From contig JAGRCC010000770.1 in the NCBI GenBank assembly GCA_020433785.1, positions 1 through 10,492 on the forward strand: a DNA stretch of 10,492 nt, written 5' to 3'. A program made the translations under genes and the position numbers. The DNA comes from Anaerolineae bacterium. GTDB taxonomy: Bacteria > Chloroflexota > Anaerolineae > 4572-78 > J111. The notes beneath the pieces are model-generated. The model saw nothing but the letters and a program-made list of their open reading frames with translations, ran no database searches and was not told where the DNA came from. This document shows, piece by piece, positions 1-6,749 of this stretch; within the stretch, counting starts at the first letter, position 1; each line of letters begins with the position of its first letter.

Positions 1-1231
1 ATTTTAGCCAGTAGTAGGGCCGGCCATCGGGTAATTTCAACCGGTACGGCATGAGTTCCCACTTTTGGCCGCCGTCGGTAGTTTGATAAATACCGGCCGT
101 TTCAAAAGAGGCCTGGTGGGTGGTCACATATAACGTTTCGGGCTCAGAGCGATCCATCAGTATGCGCGGAAAGCTCTTTACGGCTTCGGGGTCTAACCCC
201 TGAGCCGCGGCCTGCCAGGTTTGGCCGCCATCAGTGGTTTTCCAAACAGGAGGCGTATCTGACGCGCACCAGCGACAGGTGACATACAACCTATCCGGGT
301 CGGTGGGGTGGATCGCCAGATCGGACGGATGTTGGAGCGGCATATTGCCGGTGATATCCTGCCACGTTTCGCCTAAATCTTGACTACGATAAATTTCCCC
401 TTCATAGGTGGCCAGAAATAGAAGGCTGCCGTCTCCGGCGAAGCTGCGCAGGACCATCACATTCTTATTCTCCAGAGCTACCTGGTTAAAGCTTTCGCCC
501 TCATCCTCGGAGCGCCAGACGCCGCCGACCGGTTTGTCCGACGAACCGGTCCACCCGCCGACGACAATGATATCGCTCAGATGGTTCTCGTTTTGATCAA
601 ATCGGGTCGGATCATCCGGATCGGTCGGGATGGCGATCGAGATTTGGTTGGGAAACGAGTTTTGAAAGCCCATACCGTCGGTTACAAAGTGCCAGGTTTG
701 GCCGCCGTCCAGGCTGCGGTGAATTTCGCCGGTTCGACCGCCGTCGGTCAAGGAGCCGTAATCGGTTGATGCGGCGACGTAGACCACCTCCGGGTTGAGC
801 GGATCGAGGGTTACATAGCCCAGCCGATAAGCGCCCAGATTGTTGGACACCGAATACCAGCTATCACCCCCGTTTTCGGTTTTGAACAACCCGCCGTTGT
901 CAGACGCCATGTAAACGGTGTACGGGTCAGCGGGATGGACGGCAATACCGGTTTGCCCGCCGCCGCCGGTGGTATCCAATCGCTGCCAGCGCTCGCCGAC
1001 GGGGCCGCCGGACAGGTCGGCTTCGGCTTGGCTGTCCGCTCCGGCTTGCGCTTCATCGCGGGGCAGTTCAAAGCCCGGTTCGCCGGTGGCCGGGGCAGGC
1101 GACGGTACGATCTCCGCGGCGGGCGTGTCGGGACCTGGTGAAGGGGGTTGATTTTCTCGGCAAGCCATTAAAGTCAAAATCACGACAATTAATCCTAACA
1201 GGCGTTGAGCCTGTTTACGTGTAACACTCAT
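1..1231 (-). CDS. Secreted Asp-box (BNR/sortilin-like) beta-propeller lipoprotein, 3' end cut by window edge
   Basis: I translated this frame by hand. It opens with ATG at 1231 and stays open for 410 codons to the left edge, so the C-terminus is missing. Residues 1-24 look like a lipoprotein signal: a basic start (RKQAQR), a hydrophobic stretch at 11-22 and a lipobox LMAC with Cys24. A Pro/Ala/Glu-rich, disordered-looking linker follows at about 25-78. From 80 on come Asp-box repeats (S/T-x-D-x-G-x-T-W type) at 118-125, 173-180, 241-248, 283-290, 332-339 and 384-391, spaced about 44-68 residues apart, as in sortilin, YCF48-like and GH74-type propellers. No sialidase RIP motif was seen, so sialidase is unlikely. 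The segment GGGGQTGIAVHP followed by SDNGG (110-114) resembles the first blade of GH74 enzymes, but it is also common in non-enzymatic propellers. Cys319 and Cys322 form a CRWC pair. The start lies 10 bases after the upstream glycosyltransferase stop, which suggests cotranscription. No good Shine-Dalgarno is close to the ATG. The role is unknown: polymer binding, anchoring or trimming outside the cell is inferred. Confidence 0.85.
   Translation of the reverse strand, partial: MSVTRKQAQRLLGLIVVILTLMACRENQPPSPGPDTPAAEIVPSPAPATGEPGFELPRDEAQAGADSQAEADLSGGPVGERWQRLDTTGGGGQTGIAVHPADPYTVYMASDNGGLFKTENGGDSWYSVSNNLGAYRLGYVTLDPLNPEVVYVAASTDYGSLTDGGRTGEIHRSLDGGQTWHFVTDGMGFQNSFPNQISIAIPTDPDDPTRFDQNENHLSDIIVVGGWTGSSDKPVGGVWRSEDEGESFNQVALENKNVMVLRSFAGDGSLLFLATYEGEIYRSQDLGETWQDITGNMPLQHPSDLAIHPTDPDRLYVTCRWCASDTPPVWKTTDGGQTWQAAAQGLDPEAVKSFPRILMDRSEPETLYVTTHQASFETAGIYQTTDGGQKWELMPYRLKLPDGRPYYWLK
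59..880 (-). repeat. Six Asp-box coding repeats in the lipoprotein gene
   Basis: Six degenerate in-frame repeats encode S/T-x-D-x-G-x-T/S-W/F boxes at 857-880, 692-715, 488-511, 362-385, 215-238 and 59-82. Two copies share the identical 16-mer GCCAGGTTTGGCCGCC on the plus strand (214-229 and 691-706), both encoding Gly-Gly-Gln-Thr-Trp. The spacing follows protein blade length rather than a fixed DNA period. I therefore read it as a protein-structural repeat and not as a regulatory or mobile DNA repeat. Confidence 0.8.
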
Positions 1232-1241
1232 CAAAGGTTAG

Positions 1242-2534
1242 TTATACCTTACCCTGCTGCTCAACCCAGTCGCGCCGGGTTGTACTGACCGGCGGTTTGG
1301 CCGGGTGCTGGACATATCGCTCGAAAAGTGAAGCCAAACGTTCGGCGTTGCGGTCGATGTTAAATTCCTGGATGACCTTTTGACGACCGCGCCGGCCTAG
1401 TTCCGCCCGCAGGGTGGGGTTTTCCAATAAACGCTGGAGTGCTTCGGCCAGCGCTGTTTCATCTTTTTCATTGACCAGCAATCCGCATTCCTCGTTTTCA
1501 ATCAACTCCGGAATGCCGGACACATAAGTCGAAATGACCGGAATTTCCGTGGCCATCGCTTCCATGAGGACGTTGGGAATGCCATCGATATCGCCGTTGC
1601 TGGCCACAATACAGGGCAGGGTGAAGATATCGGCCTGGTTGAGATACTGCCGGAGCTGTTCTTGGTAGACGGCTCCGACCATTTCCACCTCACCGGCCAG
1701 ATCATTTTGGGCAATCAAATCCTCGATAATCGGTCGCTCCGGCCCTTCACCGGCGATGATGCAGCGGAATTTTAGGCCGCGATCCTTTAAGATTTTGCAG
1801 GCTTTGACCAGATAGGGCGTTCCTTTTCGTTCGGCCAGTTGGGAAACCAGCAAGATAATAGGAATCGGGTTGTTGGGTTTAGCCGCCGGCGGAACAAAGC
1901 TGTTCACCGACAAACCGTAGTGGACCGTGTGCATCTTGTGATTGTCATCGTCTCGGCCCATTAATTTGTTGATAAAGCGCCGGTTGTATTCGGAGACGAC
2001 GATCACAAATTTGGCCTCTTTGACTTTCTCTTTGAGAATGAGTTGGTCGTAAAAGAGGTTGTTGTGAGCGGTGAAACTAAACGAGATATCCAACAGTCGG
2101 GCTAACACCAGCGCCACCGTGGCGGCATTGATGCTAAAATGGGCGTGAACGTGGTCTATCTTTTGACGTTTAACCTCATCGGCCAGATAAGCTGCTTCGC
2201 AAAAGTGATAGAACGTCCGGCGTCTATTCGAGAAGCTCTCGCCTTTGCGGGTCATCACAAAGGCGAATGTCTCCAGATATTTGCGCGGGTGTCTAACCAA
2301 ATAGCTGAGCTGCTTGCCAAAAAAATTCGCCCACGAGGTCGGAAAGACGTAGGTGGTTGAGGCGACCATATCTTTCGACTCTTGGGAGAGGCTGGTTTCA
2401 TCGGGTTTCCATACAGCAAACGTGGCAACGTGTAACCCGGCTTGTTGCAGGCCCAGCACTTCACGGTAGACAAACGTTTCGGTTAAGACCGGATATTCGT
2501 GATTCACGTAGCCAATGCGAATATTGTGGCTCAT
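1242..2534 (-). CDS. GT4-family glycosyltransferase, WcaL-like (colanic/exopolysaccharide type)
   Basis: This is a predicted cytoplasmic or membrane-associated GT-B transferase of 430 residues, a normal length for the family, that would move a sugar from a nucleotide donor onto the growing lipid-linked repeat unit. The N-terminal acceptor domain has the family signatures YPVLTETFVYREV (14-26), HVHAHFS (128-134) and TAHNN (155-159). The C-terminal donor domain has LVSQLAERKG (229-238) with the phosphate-binding Arg/Lys, AGEGPE (261-266), DGIPNVLMEAMA (317-328) and VSGIPELI (338-345). The usual EX7E motif appears as Asp317-x7-Glu325, a pattern I associate with WcaL-like members. I chose ATG at 2534 because GGAG sits 7 bases upstream, and it starts 1 base after the TAG of the preceding gene. 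The upstream in-frame ATG at 2552 would give 436 residues overlapping that gene but has no Shine-Dalgarno. Sugar donor and linkage cannot be read from sequence. Confidence 0.92.
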   Translation of the reverse strand: MSHNIRIGYVNHEYPVLTETFVYREVLGLQQAGLHVATFAVWKPDETSLSQESKDMVASTTYVFPTSWANFFGKQLSYLVRHPRKYLETFAFVMTRKGESFSNRRRTFYHFCEAAYLADEVKRQKIDHVHAHFSINAATVALVLARLLDISFSFTAHNNLFYDQLILKEKVKEAKFVIVVSEYNRRFINKLMGRDDDNHKMHTVHYGLSVNSFVPPAAKPNNPIPIILLVSQLAERKGTPYLVKACKILKDRGLKFRCIIAGEGPERPIIEDLIAQNDLAGEVEMVGAVYQEQLRQYLNQADIFTLPCIVASNGDIDGIPNVLMEAMATEIPVISTYVSGIPELIENEECGLLVNEKDETALAEALQRLLENPTLRAELGRRGRQKVIQEFNIDRNAERLASLFERYVQHPAKPPVSTTRRDWVEQQGKV

Positions 2535-2535
2535 T

Positions 2536-3720
2536 CTAATGCTCCGTTCCATTCAGGTGAGGCTTGGGCGGGGTTTGCCCTAAGATCTGATAATAAATGG
2601 CTCTGGTCCGGGCGGCGACCACGTCGGCATGAAATCGCTGCTTGGCGGCCGTCCGGGCGCGACGACCCATCGCCTGTAATTGGGCCTCGTCGCTCAAAAT
2701 CTGCTCAAGGGCCGCCGCCAGCGCGGCGGCATTGTTCGGCGGGACCACTAAGCCGGTTTGGTTGTGCTCCACCAGATAGCGCGAGCCGCCGGCATCGGTG
2801 GTGACCACGGCCCGACCGGCGGCCATCGCTTGCATGACCACCATCGGCGCCGTCTCCAAAATAGACGAGAGCACCAACGCCGAGCAGTCGGCATATTCTT
2901 TGAGCAAGGCCGTTTCGTCCAGCCGGCCCAAAAAAGTGACGTGTTCGGCCAGACCTTGCTCATCGACGAATTGTTTCAGATCGCGTTCATACGTAGCCAC
3001 CTCATTGGGCGATCCGCCCGATCCGGCCAGCCGGAGGGTGGCTTGCGGCAGCCGCCGGTGTAACTGAGCGAACGCCTGAAGCAAGATATGGACCCCTTTG
3101 CGGGGAATTAACTGCCCGGCAAACAGCAGTCGGTGGGGTTGACCCGGCTCTGACAGGTTGAAATAAGCCTCCGCAATGGGATTTTCAAGGTCGTAGACCT
3201 GGCCGCGCAGCTGCCCGTTAAACGTATCTTGAATAAAAGGGCTAATTGAAATAACGTGTTTGGCGTGCTTTAAAGCCCGGCGTTCTTCGCGTTTGACAAA
3301 CCAACCGCGATAGGTTTTATCGACAAATCCCTGCCACAGGTCAACTTCCTTAAAACGAATACCGTGGAGCGTTAGCAGCCAGGGATAGTTCAAGGCGGCG
3401 GCGGCCTCGGCATATTCATTGGCCACTTGGACGTGGACCAAATCCGGCTTAAGCTGATCGATTTCCGCTTTTAACCGCTGAATACTGCCTACAGCCGACA
3501 GATAGCTGGGTAAGCGCGCCGGCGGAACGTAGTGAATGGTCATATTCTCGTGCTCGACCACCTTGCGGCCCACCTGGTCTCGCCGATCCAGGGTGACGAC
3601 GGACAGTTTGAGATCGGGATAGGTTTGCAGGTGATCGGTCAGGTAAGCGACAACCGCCTCGACGCCGTGGGCTATTTTGTTGGGAGCCGCCGGATAATCG
3701 CCGGCCATCACCACATGCAT
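2536..3720 (-). CDS. GT4-family glycosyltransferase with a variant EX7E motif
   Basis: This 394-residue GT-B transferase is a typical GT4 length and would act at the inner membrane face on the repeat unit. The N-terminal domain starts with MAGDYPAAPNKIAHGVE (5-21), a glycine-containing acceptor-side loop like those of GT4 enzymes, followed by KPDLVHVQ (91-98) and LTLHGIRF (116-123). The donor domain has LLFAGQLIPRKGVHILLQAF (198-217), including the conserved Arg-Lys-Gly, then RLAGSGG (230-236), FLGRL (263-267) and AMAAGRAVVTTDAGG (298-312). The EX7E pair is Glu289-x7-Gln297, so the second acidic residue is replaced by Gln. The start at 3720 is supported by AAAGGAA seven bases upstream, and the first strand (MHVVMAGD) begins at once, as expected. 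It lies 27 bases after the preceding gene. Donor and acceptor are unknown. Confidence 0.92.
   Translation of the reverse strand: MHVVMAGDYPAAPNKIAHGVEAVVAYLTDHLQTYPDLKLSVVTLDRRDQVGRKVVEHENMTIHYVPPARLPSYLSAVGSIQRLKAEIDQLKPDLVHVQVANEYAEAAAALNYPWLLTLHGIRFKEVDLWQGFVDKTYRGWFVKREERRALKHAKHVISISPFIQDTFNGQLRGQVYDLENPIAEAYFNLSEPGQPHRLLFAGQLIPRKGVHILLQAFAQLHRRLPQATLRLAGSGGSPNEVATYERDLKQFVDEQGLAEHVTFLGRLDETALLKEYADCSALVLSSILETAPMVVMQAMAAGRAVVTTDAGGSRYLVEHNQTGLVVPPNNAAALAAALEQILSDEAQLQAMGRRARTAAKQRFHADVVAARTRAIYYQILGQTPPKPHLNGTEH
2542..2545 (-). promoter_or_regulatory. Ribosome binding site deciding the start at 2534
   Basis: Minus-strand GGAG lies 7 bases before ATG 2534, inside the last codons of the upstream glycosyltransferase (GAG CAT TAG, then A, then ATG). 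The arrangement implies translational coupling. It favours 2534 over the ATG at 2552, which is preceded by CTCACCTGA with no purine-rich site. Confidence 0.6.
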
Positions 3721-3727
3721 GGTTAAG

Positions 3728-3734
3728 TTCCTTT
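3728..3734 (-). promoter_or_regulatory. Strong ribosome binding site for the GT4 gene starting at 3720
   Basis: Minus-strand AAAGGAA with a 7-base spacer (CTTAACC) before ATG 3720. It is one of the best Shine-Dalgarno matches in the window. It sits in one of the two longest gaps (27 bases), so this gene can be initiated independently of coupling. Confidence 0.65.
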
Positions 3735-3747
3735 ACCTACTTACTGC

Positions 3748-4827
3748 TTAAGCCGCGGCCGTGGCCGGCTTGGCTGACGTGCTTCGCCCGATTAATTGGA
3801 TCAGGGCTTGCGCTTTTTGATGCCATTCCGGGCGGCGCTGCCGTTGCAGTTCCAAAATTCCGGTCTGAAATTGAGGGAGATCTTGACTCATCTGCAGCAC
3901 GGCCCGGCGCAGATCCTCGATTGAGTTCCCGGTGTGAATCGTGCCTTGCGTAAAATAGCTCCTTAATATCGGCGAGTCGGAGGTGATGAGCGGTTTGCCC
4001 ATCCACAACGCCTCATTAGCGCCGCTGAGAAAGGTGTAGCTGCACGTGGTTAAACAGATAACCGCATCGACGGCTTTGAGCAAGGGAAAGAACTCTTCTT
4101 TGATATAGCCGGTGAAATGCACGTTGGCCGGCGCGGTTTTAACCACCTCAGGAAAATTCAGTTCGCAGTTGCCGGTAATATAAAAATGAATGTCAGGCAA
4201 AGTTTTAGCCACTTCCACCATCTCGGCCACCGGCTCATCCAGATCGCCCATGCAGATCATGACCATGTTCGTGGCGTCGGGTTGCAGCGGCAGCGCTGTG
4301 GCCGCCGGCAAGATCATGGGCGGATCGGGTAAGACAAAGGTGTTGACCTGCCAGGCGTCCAATTTTTGTTTGAGCGGCTCATTGGTCACAATGGTGGTGA
4401 CGGCGCGCTTGGACAGAAAGCGATGCAGCGGAATTGACCACTGCCACTCGGCATCTTCTATCGCTTCGGTGTGGGAGTCGATGATAAACTTGGTGCCAAA
4501 AAGCAAACTGAACAGATAGACAAACAACGGCCCGATAATGGGCGGGTCTTGAATAATGACCACCTCCGGCCGGCGGCGAGCCAGCAGCACCCAAGTCGCC
4601 AGCCCCTGGTAAAAATATTTAAAAGGAGCGTAGAGCAAGCCTTGTTTGGTGGTCAGATAAAGATATTCAATCTCTATGCCTAGGGCGCGAGCGATTTGTT
4701 CGCTGCGTTGGGAGCCGCGCCGGGGTCCCCACACCAGAAACAGACCCTTGAGGTCCAGTTCGGCGAAGAGGGCAGCCAGTTCGGGTTCATTCAAATTTTG
4801 CGGATTTTTTTGAGAGCGAAGTTCCAT
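3748..4827 (-). CDS. GT-B glycosyltransferase, distant family member
   Basis: This 359-residue protein is read as a GT-B glycosyltransferase from its two-domain layout. The N-terminal half has a first strand LFLVWGPRRG (29-38), a hydrophobic helix at about 71-83, VVIIQDPP (89-96), a second hydrophobic helix at 97-111 and FIIDSHTEAI (114-123). The pattern of VxxQxPP followed by DxH resembles ALG1-like and other membrane-associated GT-B enzymes. The donor half has MVMICMGDLDEP (188-199), HFYITGN (214-220), VHFTGYI (236-242) and SGANEALWMGKPLITSD (268-284), the last being the donor-phosphate or ribose motif of GT-B enzymes (Glu272, Gly277-Lys278). The Ala-rich C-terminal tail is probably disordered. 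The start at 4827 lies 3 bases after the upstream stop (TAA TTC ATG), with GGGAA partly upstream, so translation is likely coupled. The match is weaker than for the other two transferases; family and sugar are not assigned. Confidence 0.82.
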   Translation of the reverse strand: MELRSQKNPQNLNEPELAALFAELDLKGLFLVWGPRRGSQRSEQIARALGIEIEYLYLTTKQGLLYAPFKYFYQGLATWVLLARRRPEVVIIQDPPIIGPLFVYLFSLLFGTKFIIDSHTEAIEDAEWQWSIPLHRFLSKRAVTTIVTNEPLKQKLDAWQVNTFVLPDPPMILPAATALPLQPDATNMVMICMGDLDEPVAEMVEVAKTLPDIHFYITGNCELNFPEVVKTAPANVHFTGYIKEEFFPLLKAVDAVICLTTCSYTFLSGANEALWMGKPLITSDSPILRSYFTQGTIHTGNSIEDLRRAVLQMSQDLPQFQTGILELQRQRRPEWHQKAQALIQLIGRSTSAKPATAAA

Positions 4828-4830
4828 GAA

Positions 4831-5805
4831 TTAGGTTCCCATCACTTCCTGAACACCCTCCAGGTGGGGCATCGAGGCTTGGGTATAGATTTTGTGTAGG
4901 CCAAATAAGCTCAAAATTTCGATAGCGCGGTCGGTTTGCTGTTCGGTGATCTTCTCGCGCCAGCCGTTGACCAGACTACCGCCGGTGACGATTTTGCTGT
5001 CCATACGGGTGACCGGCGAAGGTTTCTTCAATTTGGTCAGGACGGCCTCATCGTAAGGTTTCCCCAAAAACGAAAACATGCGTTTGATCTCGGGAATCGG
5101 GTCTTCGCAAAAGTTTTCGTAAAACGTGACCAGCATTTGTCCCGACTGAAATTGTTTGAGAGGGACATAGTTTTCCAGACACCACCGGAAAACATGCCCT
5201 TCAAAGTCGGTTTTGATGGCCTTGATTTCGGCCAAAAACGGCCGCAGAAAATCCTCTACCAAGGCCGGTTGGCGCAGAAACAGATCGAGGTCCGAACTCC
5301 ACCCTTTGCCCCTCAATTTTGATTTAGCCACAGCACAAGGATGGCGCATCAGAAAAATAATCGGCATTTCGGGAAAGTGGGTGTTGATCCATTTCAGCAT
5401 TAGATTGGTTCGAATATCTTTAATGAGTCGTTTTTCGCTGATAAAACTGCGATGATACTGGTCAGTCCATTGATTTCTGATTTTGCCCGATAAAATATCT
5501 TGGGCCGCACCCAGATAGTAATCATCTTGATTATCAGGCCGCAGATATTGGATTTCTTCAAAGCGCCGGCAGCAATCGACCTTCGCGTTATAAAACGGTT
5601 CGAAGATGTACCGGTATTCGCGCTTAAAGTTGATAATGTCAGACACCCAGGTTGTCCCGCTGCGGCCGGCGCCGGCCAAAAAAATGGAGTTACGGTAGTC
5701 GGTATTGGTATCGACATAAAGCCGGTTATAGAAGGGTTGAATCGCTTTTTTGCCTTGCCTGGCAAACCCTTTGATGGTGTTCATGGTACTTAGTCGCTCG
5801 CTCAT
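4831..5805 (-). CDS. PAPS-dependent carbohydrate sulfotransferase (Sulfotransfer_3-like)
   Basis: This 324-residue protein would move a sulfuryl group from PAPS to a sugar hydroxyl of the polymer or its precursor. The 5'-phosphosulfate-binding loop is IFLAGAGRSGTTWVSDII (41-58), with Arg48, Ser49, Gly50 and Thr51-Thr52. The 3'-phosphate-binding site is IIFLMRHPCAVAKS (149-162), with Arg154 and Ser162. LVTFYENFCEDP (225-236) is the conserved helix entry, and Trp282-Arg283 fits the usual late WR. No signal peptide or clear membrane segment is seen, so it should act in the cytoplasm, where PAPS is made. Glycan decoration is favoured over small molecules only because of the operon context. The start at 5805 lacks a clear Shine-Dalgarno; ATG at 5784 (residue 8) is a possible alternative and loses no domain. 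It shares only the two generic PAPS motifs with its sulfotransferase neighbour, so the two do not look like a recent duplication. Confidence 0.88.
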   Translation of the reverse strand: MSERLSTMNTIKGFARQGKKAIQPFYNRLYVDTNTDYRNSIFLAGAGRSGTTWVSDIINFKREYRYIFEPFYNAKVDCCRRFEEIQYLRPDNQDDYYLGAAQDILSGKIRNQWTDQYHRSFISEKRLIKDIRTNLMLKWINTHFPEMPIIFLMRHPCAVAKSKLRGKGWSSDLDLFLRQPALVEDFLRPFLAEIKAIKTDFEGHVFRWCLENYVPLKQFQSGQMLVTFYENFCEDPIPEIKRMFSFLGKPYDEAVLTKLKKPSPVTRMDSKIVTGGSLVNGWREKITEQQTDRAIEILSLFGLHKIYTQASMPHLEGVQEVMGT

Positions 5806-5832
5806 TCGTTAGGCCGTTTCTTTGGCTCAAAT

Positions 5833-6732
5833 TTAGACGGATTGAGGTTTCGGCGCGGTCACCGGTTGAGTCCAGATCGATAAATCGTGCCCTAAGAGAT
5901 GTTCCAGTTGGTGGATATCATCCATAAAATCGCCTAAAAGTTTTTGGCGTAAGGTTGGAGTGAGTGGAACGAAATCATTTTTCTTGGGCAGCCGGTTAAA
6001 GACAAGCTGCTCAAAAGCGCGCCGGCCAAACTTCAAAATCGGCTCGCGGACCTGGAGCGGAAGTTTGTGAACGGTTCGCGCCGCGTTTTCGCGTAGGGCC
6101 AGAGCCTGGTTATGGAAACGCCGCAGATCGCGGCTGTGATTGACCCGTTCACCCAGCGTGGCCGGCATAAATTGCGGATCAGCTCCCAAAAATTTGAAGC
6201 AGTCTTGGACCATATGTGCTTTATCTCTCATCGCTTCTTCATAAATGAAGATTAAAAAATTTTCGCGAGGAAAATGCTGGAAATAGCGCTCCAAATGGGC
6301 GGCGTAAGCGCCCCGATCGTGCAAGCCAAAGCGGGTAATATCAAATTGGTCACCGCAGTAGAAAGCGGTTAAAAAATCGATGTCGGGCGGGATATCACCC
6401 CGGCTCACGTAATGCCAATAAGCCGAATAAGCCCGATCAACCGGATGGCGCAGGGTGGCGATAAATTTGACCTCCGGGCCTAACACTGTTTTGATCCGGG
6501 CGGGGGTCTGCGGGTAGTTAATATAGCCCGGCGTAGCCTCACCGATCCAGTTCTGGTCGGTATAGTCATTAAAATGACCCTTGTACCATTCCAGCCCACG
6601 CTCAAAGTCATGATTGAAGAAATGGATCTCTTTGGCCGGAGCCATAAATATTTGAGGATGCTCGCCTAAGCATTTGGCCAGCCAGGTGGTGGCGGCCTTT
6701 TGGGCGCCAATAATGAGAAAGTTCGGTAACAT
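5833..6732 (-). CDS. PAPS-dependent sulfotransferase, heparan N-/O-sulfotransferase-like (Sulfotransfer_1)
   Basis: This 299-residue cytoplasmic sulfotransferase is the usual length for a single catalytic domain. The 5'-phosphosulfate loop is at the extreme N-terminus: NFLIIGAQKAATTWL (4-18) with Lys12, the position of the catalytic Lys in heparan-sulfate-type enzymes. KEIHFF (34-39) and GEATPGY (64-70) match the KEphFF and E-x-P-x-Y segments of that family. The 3'-phosphate site is FIATLRHPVDRAYSAYWHY (90-108) with Arg95 and Ser103. IFIYEEAMRD (161-170) follows, and the C-terminal helical part includes KFLG (180-183). The start at 6732 has AGGAA 9 bases upstream and lies 17 bases after the polymerase gene. 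The Lys-type loop (QKAATT) contrasts with the Arg-Ser-Gly-Thr loop of the next gene, suggesting two different sulfation sites. The acceptor is inferred from context only. Confidence 0.9.
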   Translation of the reverse strand: MLPNFLIIGAQKAATTWLAKCLGEHPQIFMAPAKEIHFFNHDFERGLEWYKGHFNDYTDQNWIGEATPGYINYPQTPARIKTVLGPEVKFIATLRHPVDRAYSAYWHYVSRGDIPPDIDFLTAFYCGDQFDITRFGLHDRGAYAAHLERYFQHFPRENFLIFIYEEAMRDKAHMVQDCFKFLGADPQFMPATLGERVNHSRDLRRFHNQALALRENAARTVHKLPLQVREPILKFGRRAFEQLVFNRLPKKNDFVPLTPTLRQKLLGDFMDDIHQLEHLLGHDLSIWTQPVTAPKPQSV

Positions 6733-6741
6733 AGGTCAGGG

Positions 6742-6746
6742 TTCCT
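6742..6746 (-). promoter_or_regulatory. Ribosome binding site for the sulfotransferase starting at 6732
   Basis: Minus-strand AGGAA, within CCAGGAACC, lies 9 bases before ATG 6732 in the 17-base gap after the polymerase stop. It supports this start, which also places the PAPS loop correctly right at the N-terminus. Confidence 0.5.
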
Positions 6747-6749
6747 GGT

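Noticed and set aside
214..706. Exact 16-base direct repeat (214-229 and 691-706) as a DNA element
   Set aside because: Both copies encode the Gly-Gly-Gln-Thr-Trp core of an Asp box in the same frame, so protein repetition explains them.
811..1151. Open frames on both strands at about 811-1151
   Set aside because: They overlap the lipoprotein's frame, have Pro/Ala/Arg-rich low-complexity translations without recognisable motifs, and are explained as shadows of the real minus-strand gene.
1..1231. Sialidase / neuraminidase
   Set aside because: Asp boxes alone do not make a sialidase. I saw no RIP motif in the visible part, and the repeats fit generic sortilin/YCF48/GH74-like propellers better.
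1234..1250. Small hairpin AAGGT-(7)-ACCTT just before the lipoprotein start, possibly hiding a ribosome site
   Set aside because: The stem is only 5 base pairs, with three A-T/T-A pairs and flanking mismatches, and the purine run is too far (15 bases) from the ATG to be a clear Shine-Dalgarno. It could be chance.
4936..5322. 128-codon plus-strand frame opposite the Sulfotransfer_3-like gene
   Set aside because: It is antisense to a gene with both PAPS motifs intact. The translation shows no domain and is a reading-frame shadow.
4831..6732. Recent tandem duplication of one sulfotransferase
   Set aside because: The two proteins differ in loop type, position of the PAPS loop (residue 4 versus 41) and the rest of the sequence; only the family motifs are shared.
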